This document shows, one piece after another, positions 56,983 through 64,000 of a DNA stretch of 64,000 nt; position 1 is the first letter of the stretch; each line of letters starts with the position of its first letter. The position numbers and the translations under genes were made by a program. Under the pieces are notes generated by a model. It saw only the letters and a program-made list of their open reading frames with translations. It did no database searches and was not told where the DNA came from. This stretch comes from Leptospira semungkisensis (lineage in GTDB: Bacteria; Spirochaetota; Leptospiria; Leptospirales; Leptospiraceae): positions 1-64,000 of the forward strand of contig NZ_RQEP01000016.1 in assembly GCF_004770055.1 (NCBI RefSeq), written 5' to 3'.

Positions 56983-58128
56983 TTAAAGAGCTCCCTTGCT
57001 CATTAATTCTAAATTTTTAATATACCTTTCTCTTTCTCCCGGGTTAGCCGACTTACTCTTAAATTCCAAGCCCATAAGAAGATGGTTGTCCTCGTCTTTT
57101 CCCCACCACTTGATGATCCCGGAAACGGTCAAAGGCGCCTGCATCTTGAATAAAACATCGAATACGAACTCTTCTTGTTTAGGCAGAGTTTCCACCAAAT
57201 TCGGATCATGGATCTTGACCTTGATCCCTTGAGCGGATGCATCCAGAACCGTGAATCTTTCAGTCGTCTTGATCGTATTGGACTCCTTAATCCTATCCAC
57301 TACTTCCTTAGAAAGCCTTCCCAGTTCAGCGAAATATTCAGGGGTGAGCTTCTTGTCCCTACTTTGGATCCAAATATAACCGATCGGTATCAATTCATCC
57401 GCGTGATTCTTATAGATGATGGGACGGATCAACTCGGATACGATTTTCTGATCCTTGAACTTACGGATCGCAGCGGTGACATCATCATCTATTTCCTTGG
57501 AATAGTTTAGTCGATCCGGTTCTAGGGAAGAATAGCAAGCAGGGTCTTGAGTATCTTCTATCAATAATGATTTTCGAGTACGTTTCGCGAGCTCAAACTT
57601 TCGGTCCAAACCAGGCTTGAACGCATCGATCACTATAGAATCCTGACTATTCTTTTTGAGACGGTTCTTATAGTCTTCGAAATTGACTTTCACCAAGGTA
57701 GGAATACTGAACATATTCGCATCTATTACAGTCTTGGAAGAAACGATATTGGTTACGAAAGTCTTTCCGTTCGGAACAAGAACTCTCATGGCTTCCCTAC
57801 TCTTCTTAGCAATCGCGAGTTTATCTACCTTGAATAGATACAGATCCTTTTCGATTTTCTGAAGAAGCAAACAATCCAGTTCGATATATTTTGCCAGGAT
57901 CTTGAAGAAGGAAAGATTCTTTTCGGAAGCCTCATCCAATCCGTCTACAATCCGAACAACGATCCTTTCTTCATCACTCATGTATTTCTTGATAACCGCT
58001 TTCTTTTCGAAAGGAGTAATCTTGAATGTCAATTCCTGCTCCAGCAGGTATTTCGTAATGACGTGGTTTTTCTGTTCCTTAGCAGCGATATAGTCCAAAG
58101 CCCTTGAATTCTTTTCGAAATATTGCAT
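56983..58128 (-). CDS. DUF1577 protein with C-terminal PilZ-like domain
   Basis: A 381-aa cytoplasmic protein of a type common in Leptospira. The N-terminal 250 residues match the DUF1577 pattern (helical and beta mixed, KIEKDLYLFKVDKLAIAKKSR, TKTRKSLLIEDTQDPACYSSL). The last 110 residues (RFTVLDASAQGIKVKI, DVLFKMQAPLTVSGIIKWWG, MGLEF) resemble PilZ, a c-di-GMP-binding barrel, although the RxxxR arm is weak. Likely a c-di-GMP-responsive regulator; convergent with PolB and 3 bp from its stop. Confidence 0.72.
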   Translation of the reverse strand: MQYFEKNSRALDYIAAKEQKNHVITKYLLEQELTFKITPFEKKAVIKKYMSDEERIVVRIVDGLDEASEKNLSFFKILAKYIELDCLLLQKIEKDLYLFKVDKLAIAKKSREAMRVLVPNGKTFVTNIVSSKTVIDANMFSIPTLVKVNFEDYKNRLKKNSQDSIVIDAFKPGLDRKFELAKRTRKSLLIEDTQDPACYSSLEPDRLNYSKEIDDDVTAAIRKFKDQKIVSELIRPIIYKNHADELIPIGYIWIQSRDKKLTPEYFAELGRLSKEVVDRIKESNTIKTTERFTVLDASAQGIKVKIHDPNLVETLPKQEEFVFDVLFKMQAPLTVSGIIKWWGKDEDNHLLMGLEFKSKSANPGERERYIKNLELMSKGAL

Positions 58129-58423
58129 AACTCGTCGATGTCGTTTAATAACAGAAGAAATTTATATTGAAATAACTGACTCACAGTTTGCGCAAAGAAT
58201 GTCTTTCGTTTTTGTTTCTTTGCGGGAAAATTCCGAGTTTTATAGAAAAAAATTTCTTACAACTTGTAATGTGATAAAACAGGATCGAATTTGGCAAATC
58301 CCCGAAACGAGGGAGCCGCAGAACATAGACCGTAAGTCGCTTATTCCTTTCGGAATAGATTCGACTGACTTCAAAGAGGACGACTGCCTTCTATTCCAAG
58401 AGAATAAGGATTTGGGGAACTTT

Positions 58424-59239
58424 CTATTTTAAATTGGCAATATAATCGTTTAGATCGGCACTCATCTTGGCTGAACCTGCCTCGAATACGATCGACGGAT
58501 TTGTTCGAACTACAGGGCTAAACATACCTAAACAAGTTAGACTCCCTATTCCACACTCCTTAGGGTTCGGAGGGATCCAGAGAGCTCTCCATACTGAATA
58601 ATCGTTATCGTATTCGAATTCTTTCAGTAAGTTTAGATTTTTATCATATATTCTGACTAACGTATTCGCTTCGTACGCTTCGTAAGAAGGAAGTATACCT
58701 ATAGTGACTACGCTCAATAGGCTGGAAAAAACACTTAGAAATCCGTACGCAGCATTTCTAGGCTTCTCAAAAACCGGAGAATGCAAGCCCACTATATAAT
58801 AATCATAAGGAAGATTTCTGAGGGAATACGAGTATCCTTCGGGACCCTTGGCGATCTCTAAAAACTTCTCTAACTCTTTGATCCCAGTAGGACCGGTAAC
58901 ACTTAAATAAGAACGTGCAAATCCCATTACCTTCTCCTGAGAAATATCCTTTCTCAGGCCATTCGGTTTATTTTCTCCAGGGATCGGGTAACTTCCTCCA
59001 ATCGGCTCCCTTAAAGTGCGGGAATCTTGTTCAGCTACAGCCTCGAATTCCACTTTTCCTTCGGGATTCTTGTGCTTAGTCGACTTGAATGTATTAAAAC
59101 CGATATAAGCGATCTTGAATTTCTTGGTAATCTTCTGAGAGGACTGAGGTCCCGCTTCTAATTTGTTTAAGGAATAACGGGAGGCACAGGAGTTTAAGGC
59201 CAAAATTGCAAGAAGTAGAAACAGGATCCGGATCTTCAT
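58424..59239 (-). CDS. Putative lipoprotein, unknown function
   Basis: A 271-aa lipoprotein: MKIRILFLLLAILALNSC gives a lipobox (LNSC, Cys18). The body is mixed, with one hydrophobic stretch (YGFLSVFSSLLSVVTIGILPSY, residues about 172-193) that may insert in the membrane. Cys residues near the C-terminus (CGIGSLTC) could form a disulfide. No family recognised. It is separated from the Act operon by a strong terminator and has its own promoter. Confidence 0.65.
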   Translation of the reverse strand: MKIRILFLLLAILALNSCASRYSLNKLEAGPQSSQKITKKFKIAYIGFNTFKSTKHKNPEGKVEFEAVAEQDSRTLREPIGGSYPIPGENKPNGLRKDISQEKVMGFARSYLSVTGPTGIKELEKFLEIAKGPEGYSYSLRNLPYDYYIVGLHSPVFEKPRNAAYGFLSVFSSLLSVVTIGILPSYEAYEANTLVRIYDKNLNLLKEFEYDNDYSVWRALWIPPNPKECGIGSLTCLGMFSPVVRTNPSIVFEAGSAKMSADLNDYIANLK

Positions 59240-59282
59240 GTTGGCCTATAATTTAAGAACTCGACCTTTTGTTTGACTACCA

Positions 59283-59320
59283 TAAAAAAAATCCCCCGAC
59301 GAGGAAAACCTCGAAGGGGG
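59283..59320 (-). terminator. Rho-independent terminator of the Act operon
   Basis: On the minus strand CCCCC-TT-CGAGG, a TTTT loop and CCTCG-TC-GGGGG form a 10-pair stem with one small internal loop, followed by ATTTTTTTTATG. This is the strongest intrinsic terminator in the window. It lies about 40 bp after the lipoprotein gene that ends the alternative complex III operon. Confidence 0.93.
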
Positions 59321-59360
59321 TTCTTGAATCTATTGAAACGGATAAAATAACTTTGCTTTC

Positions 59361-59885
59361 TTACTTCTTCAGCTCGGGAGCAAGGTCTGCCAAAGGAACT
59401 TTGTCCTTAGGTAGATTTTTATACGCGTCGAATTCGTGTCCATTAGCAGACGTGGTTTTTGCACCTGGCTCCACTTTGTCTGGATCCTTATAATTATAAT
59501 GGTCTCTATCTTCCTTATCGAAGAAAGGTTTGTAGTCGCTGCGGTATGCCCACTTGAACACAGAGTTTGCAGGATCTTGTCCAACTACCAAGCAAGTAGG
59601 ATTGATCCATCCTTCATTCTTTTCGGTCTTAACTCGAACAAGGTTCTTAGCAACATAGTAATGGTTTCTGTAATCGTAAACCTTGACTACAGTTCCTATA
59701 GCAACTTTTTCGATAACCACAGGGCTAACTAAATCGTCGGAAACAATGGCAACTTTAGGATCGATCACCCCTTTTTCCAAAGTAGGACAATTGATATTGC
59801 CCACGACTTGAGCGGTATTGGAGCAAGCCCCCGCAAAGAGGCTTAGCATTCCCAGGATCGTTATGTTTAATATTACTTTTTTCAT
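59361..59885 (-). CDS. Lipoprotein at the 3' end of the Act operon
   Basis: A 174-aa lipoprotein (lipobox FAGAC, Cys21). Residues about 45-105 (VVKVYDYRNHYYVAKNLVRVKTEKNEGWINPTCLV) look like an SH3-type beta barrel; the rest is charged. It begins 10 bp after ActF and precedes the operon terminator, so it is co-transcribed with the complex. It might be an assembly or periplasmic accessory factor; function unknown. Confidence 0.72.
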   Translation of the reverse strand: MKKVILNITILGMLSLFAGACSNTAQVVGNINCPTLEKGVIDPKVAIVSDDLVSPVVIEKVAIGTVVKVYDYRNHYYVAKNLVRVKTEKNEGWINPTCLVVGQDPANSVFKWAYRSDYKPFFDKEDRDHYNYKDPDKVEPGAKTTSANGHEFDAYKNLPKDKVPLADLAPELKK

Positions 59886-59895
59886 GATCCTTTCC

Positions 59896-61119
59896 TTATT
59901 GGTGATGGTGAAGGCAGTCTTCCAATCTTGGATCGCCCACTGGAATCAGTGGAGCCTTCTCCAGTCTTTTCAGAACTACGAATCCAAAGAGCCCGATCAC
60001 TCCAACAGTTGCTCCCAAAGATACTAAGTATCCTCCGAAAGAGAAGTCTACGAAGTTAGAAGGATAAACCAGCCAGAAGATCTCAGTCACTTGAGTGAAG
60101 ATGATCCAAAAAGCAACTTTCACCAAGAAATCGATGTTTCTTTTGTTCGGACGATTTAACAAAACGAGGAATGGAACTACGAACTTAATCAAAGGAAGAA
60201 GAAGGGTCAGATATTCCCATCCTCCAGTCAGCCTTTGCTCGTAGAAGAAAGTTTCTTCCGGAATGTTAGCATACCAAATGAGCATGAACTGAGAGAAACC
60301 TACGTAAGCCCAGAAAACGGTGAAACCGAGCATGAACTTTCCTAAGTCATGGATATGGTTTTCGTTTACTAGATTTCCGAGATATCCTTTCTTCTTGAGG
60401 TAATAAGACATGACCACTAAGGAAGAAAGTCCTGCTTGGTAAGCTCCCGCGAAGCAATACACTCCGAACATGGTGGAGAACCAGTGAGGAGTCAAAGACA
60501 TGATAAGCTCGATGGAGATCAAAGAGAAGGAAAGCGCAAAGACTACGATATATCCACCCGCTAATTTAGCGCTGAACTGAGTATGCTTTACATCCTTATC
60601 GCTGTCCTGAGCAACCGATCTCTTATAGAAAATGAATCCGAATCCGGACCAAACCACGCTAAGAACCACGATTATCACGCTAAAGAAACCTATATTCAAA
60701 AGAGGTTTCTTATGTTGAAGAAGATGATCTTCCGCTACCGCTTCTGCATGAGACCACTCGTATAGATCATGGGCTCCTAAGATCAAAGCAAGAAGAAGGA
60801 TTCCAGCAACAGGTACGAAAGTTCCATAAGCTTCAGAAATTCTTCTGAGAGTAACAGGCCAATGAGCGCCAGTAATATGACCCAAGGAAGTGAAAAAGAT
60901 ACCTGCTAAGGAAATTCCCAAGATAAAGAAAGTTCCCACCAGATACGCGGACCAAGCCGGGTTAGAATGCCCGCCTTCGTGACGCAGATTTTCATGTCCA
61001 AGACCGAATGCGGCAATTCCCAAACTCGCTAAGCCTACAAGGATCATTCCCACCAGAGCGTTTCTGGTTTTGGAATCGAGCTTAAAGTTGATGAGGTTTT
61101 GTTCTACCTTAACTTCCAT
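59896..61119 (-). CDS. actF: Alternative complex III subunit ActF
   Basis: A 407-aa membrane subunit with about ten TM helices, of the quinol:cytochrome c oxidoreductase quinone-binding subunit 2 type. It belongs to the complex that oxidises quinol and reduces cytochrome c in place of bc1. Gene order (B-C-D-E-F) and the one-base overlap of its start with the ActE stop support the assignment. A lipoprotein gene follows after 10 bp. Confidence 0.9.
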   Translation of the reverse strand: MEVKVEQNLINFKLDSKTRNALVGMILVGLASLGIAAFGLGHENLRHEGGHSNPAWSAYLVGTFFILGISLAGIFFTSLGHITGAHWPVTLRRISEAYGTFVPVAGILLLALILGAHDLYEWSHAEAVAEDHLLQHKKPLLNIGFFSVIIVVLSVVWSGFGFIFYKRSVAQDSDKDVKHTQFSAKLAGGYIVVFALSFSLISIELIMSLTPHWFSTMFGVYCFAGAYQAGLSSLVVMSYYLKKKGYLGNLVNENHIHDLGKFMLGFTVFWAYVGFSQFMLIWYANIPEETFFYEQRLTGGWEYLTLLLPLIKFVVPFLVLLNRPNKRNIDFLVKVAFWIIFTQVTEIFWLVYPSNFVDFSFGGYLVSLGATVGVIGLFGFVVLKRLEKAPLIPVGDPRLEDCLHHHQ

Positions 61120-61730
61120 TATTTTGTAGCCGTTCCCTTATTGGTCTTGTTGTCGTATTCTTGTAATTTACGAACATATAATATGATTTTCCAACGATCC
61201 TCAGGAGTAACTTGAGAAGCATAGCTGTTCATCCTTCCCTTACCCTCAGTGATGATATGGTAGATCTGTCCGTCGGAGTATCCTTTTGCAGTCGCAGAAG
61301 TCAAAGCCGCCATAGGAGATCCGTCCGCCTGAATCGCATTTAAGCGAGGCGCAGGACCTACAACAGGACCGTTTCCTTGTCCTCTTACACCATGGCAAGG
61401 GCTGCAATAAGTTTGGTATTTATCTTCTCCGCGTTTCAGAGTAGCCAGATCCGCTTTGACAGGATTCGCCAAACCTCTGTTAGGAAGTTGGTCCAAACCT
61501 TTGTCCCAGTTCTTATATTCGTAAGGATAATATCCTACCGGAACCGCTCCGACTGGAGGCAGACGAACCGATTGGTTATTCGGGAAATGCGCATCCGCTT
61601 CTTGTGCCTCTCTCGCGATCGAGTCCGCCATGTCCGGCATGTACTCCATAGGAGGGGTCTTAGACTCGCAGTTCCAAAGAAGGACAGCTGCGAGAGAAAG
61701 AGCAGAAATTCTTTTCAGTGAAATCATCAA
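61119..61730 (-). CDS. actE: Alternative complex III cytochrome c subunit ActE
   Basis: A 203-aa monohaem cytochrome c lipoprotein. Lipobox LWNC (Cys20), and one haem-binding CxxCH in YCSPCHGVRGQGNG (about residues 112-125), with Met (MNSYASQV) as a likely sixth ligand. It passes electrons from the quinol-oxidising core to a soluble or oxidase-bound cytochrome c. It starts 6 bp after ActD and overlaps ActF by one base. Confidence 0.9.
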   Translation of the reverse strand: MMISLKRISALSLAAVLLWNCESKTPPMEYMPDMADSIAREAQEADAHFPNNQSVRLPPVGAVPVGYYPYEYKNWDKGLDQLPNRGLANPVKADLATLKRGEDKYQTYCSPCHGVRGQGNGPVVGPAPRLNAIQADGSPMAALTSATAKGYSDGQIYHIITEGKGRMNSYASQVTPEDRWKIILYVRKLQEYDNKTNKGTATK

Positions 61731-61736
61731 TCTCTC

Positions 61737-62290
61737 CTATTTCACCGTCTCGACGTGTTTAGAGCCGAGGCCTTTGATAAAATCAGTCACGCCACTTTCG
61801 GAATAGTTCGCAGAGTTGGAAGGGATCCAAAGAGCGAATTTGTCTGTAGTGATGTCCGGATGTAAAACCTTACGGCCAGTTTTTGGCAGCTTGGTTAGAA
61901 TGAACATGGCAACTGCGGTAGAAACCCCGGCCATGAACACAGTAAATTCGAAAGTAATCGGAATATACGCGAACCAAGCGTTGAAGCTTTTTCCGGAGAT
62001 ATTCAAAGGCCAATCGTATTTATGAGTTAGATACTGCATGCCGAAACCAGCAACGCATCCAAAGATCCCCATGAAGAAGGTGACCCAAGGCAATCCGGAA
62101 CGAGCAAGTCCCATTGCATCATCCAAACCGTGAACCGGATATGGAGTAAAACAATCGAAGTTGGTATAACCCTTCTCCTTTGTTTTCTGTGCAGCGTTTA
62201 TGATCTCTGCAGGAGAATCGAATAAACCGAATACTCCATGCTCAGTCTCTTGGAATGTGTGAAACTGTTCTTTCTTTGGAGAATAATACA

Positions 62291-62291
<1 letters not shown>
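61737..62291 (-). CDS. actD: Alternative complex III subunit ActD
   Basis: A 184-aa protein with two TM helices (about residues 63-82 and 105-130) of the DUF3341 family: N-terminal GVFGLFDSPAEIINAAQKTKEKGY and FTPYPVHGLDDAMGL are diagnostic. It is a small membrane subunit of the Act complex. Its ATG shares one base with the ActC stop (TAATG), a tight translational coupling. Confidence 0.9.
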
Positions 62292-63664
<1,373 letters not shown>

Positions 63665-63685
63665 AGCGCTTCGTTATACTCCGGA

Positions 63686-64000
63686 TTAAATCTTGGCTCT
63701 GACCCTGGTCAAGTAAGCGACCGAAGGACCGACGTTTAGGTATTCGAGTAAGCGATAGGATCTTGGACCGCTGCTGAGTTTAGCAACTTCGGATTCTTTA
63801 TCATTGATGTTTCCGAAGCTGATTGCATCAGCTGCACAGCTTTGCTGACAAGCAGTCTTGAGTTCGCCATCTTTCAGAGTGCGACCCTCATTCTTAGCTT
63901 GGATCTTTTTCTCCGCAATACGAGAAGAACAGAAGGTACATTTTTCCATGACCCCGCGGCCACGAACTGTAACTTCAGGGTTCAGTCCCAGATATCTTGG
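63686..64000 (-). CDS. actB: Alternative complex III iron-sulfur subunit ActB, partial
   Basis: Only the C-terminal 104 codons lie in the window; the frame runs off the right edge, so the start is outside. Visible iron-sulfur ligands include CTFCSSRI and [10 protein letters not shown], the typical pattern of the four-cluster electron-transfer domain of ActB. The full protein is normally about 1000 aa with an N-terminal molybdopterin-like domain without cofactor. It is upstream of ActC by 21 bp. Its role is to carry electrons from the NrfD-like subunit to the haem subunits. Confidence 0.88.
   Translation of the reverse strand, partial: PRYLGLNPEVTVRGRGVMEKCTFCSSRIAEKKIQAKNEGRTLKDGELKTACQQSCAADAISFGNINDKESEVAKLSSGPRSYRLLEYLNVGPSVAYLTRVRAKI

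Noticed and set aside
58199..58432. 77-codon plus-strand open frame between the DUF1577 gene and a lipoprotein gene
   Set aside because: No conserved pattern, no ribosome binding site, and it overlaps the end of the lipoprotein gene on the other strand. The gap is a normal promoter region.

Overview
The window looks like chromosomal DNA of a Leptospira species. The evidence is a DUF1577/PilZ protein of a type I know from leptospires, many short lipoproteins with spirochaete-like lipoboxes (Cys preceded by residues such as Asn, Tyr or Phe), an alternative complex III (Act) operon, and an unsplit mreBCD-pbp2-rodA cluster. By eye the base composition is in the low to mid 40s percent GC. That is higher than I would expect for the classical pathogens and fits better with the intermediate (P2) group; this placement is inference. 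No tRNA, rRNA, CRISPR array or intact insertion sequence was seen.

Layout. 0-8.7 kb: an APC permease and a small membrane protein lie between two copies of a GC-rich hairpin repeat. A lipid-metabolism locus follows: a condensation-domain acyltransferase, a membrane desaturase and a membrane-anchored AraC regulator on the minus strand, facing an enoyl-CoA hydratase and an acyl-CoA dehydrogenase on the plus strand. 8.7-16.5 kb: GH18-like protein, bcp-pepA, a metzincin lipoprotein, a lytic transglycosylase, a ferredoxin/metallo-beta-lactamase fusion and a family 3 solute-binding protein. 16.5-18.9 kb: a Ser/Thr-rich lipoprotein, then a tightly overlapping trio of Spy/CnrX-like periplasmic sensor, ECF sigma factor and one-TM putative anti-sigma protein. 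18.9-25.4 kb: acetoacetyl-CoA synthetase, a PTPS-III-type pterin enzyme, a DUF1858 protein with a near-consensus promoter, and an AT-rich pocket with a DUF4253 gene.

25.4-31.6 kb: the rod-shape operon mreB-mreC-mreD-pbp2-rodA. 31.8-36.3 kb: Ppx/GppA phosphatase, a lipoprotein and a SpoIIE-type phosphatase. 36.4-42.3 kb: the 2-oxoglutarate dehydrogenase operon in the order E2-E3-E1, followed by a DUF6941-like gene and a terminator. 42.6-48.5 kb: a class A PBP, an MBL hydrolase, a rhomboid-like protein lacking its catalytic dyad, and a barrel-like protein next to an SGNH lipoprotein. 48.9-53.1 kb: lipoate ligase-glyA and a large hypothetical. 53.1-57 kb: an orphan DUF5706/PycTM-like protein facing a three-gene cassette of degenerate RecA-fold protein, 84-aa protein and family B DNA polymerase with a defective proofreading site. 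57-64 kb: a DUF1577/PilZ protein, lipoproteins, and the 3' part of the Act operon, which runs off the right edge.

Themes. Envelope growth is strongly represented (rod complex, PBP1, lytic transglycosylase). Lipoate connects several genes: the ligase at 48.9 kb belongs to a family that could serve the E2 protein encoded at 41-42 kb, and it is co-transcribed with glyA. The best candidate for an undescribed system is the RecA-like/84-aa/PolB cassette at 53.8-57.0 kb. Its architecture (dead RecA paralogue, small protein, non-proofreading polymerase) parallels the imuA-imuB-dnaE2 mutagenesis cassette with unrelated parts. The second candidate is the Cnr-like sigma trio at 17.4-18.9 kb.
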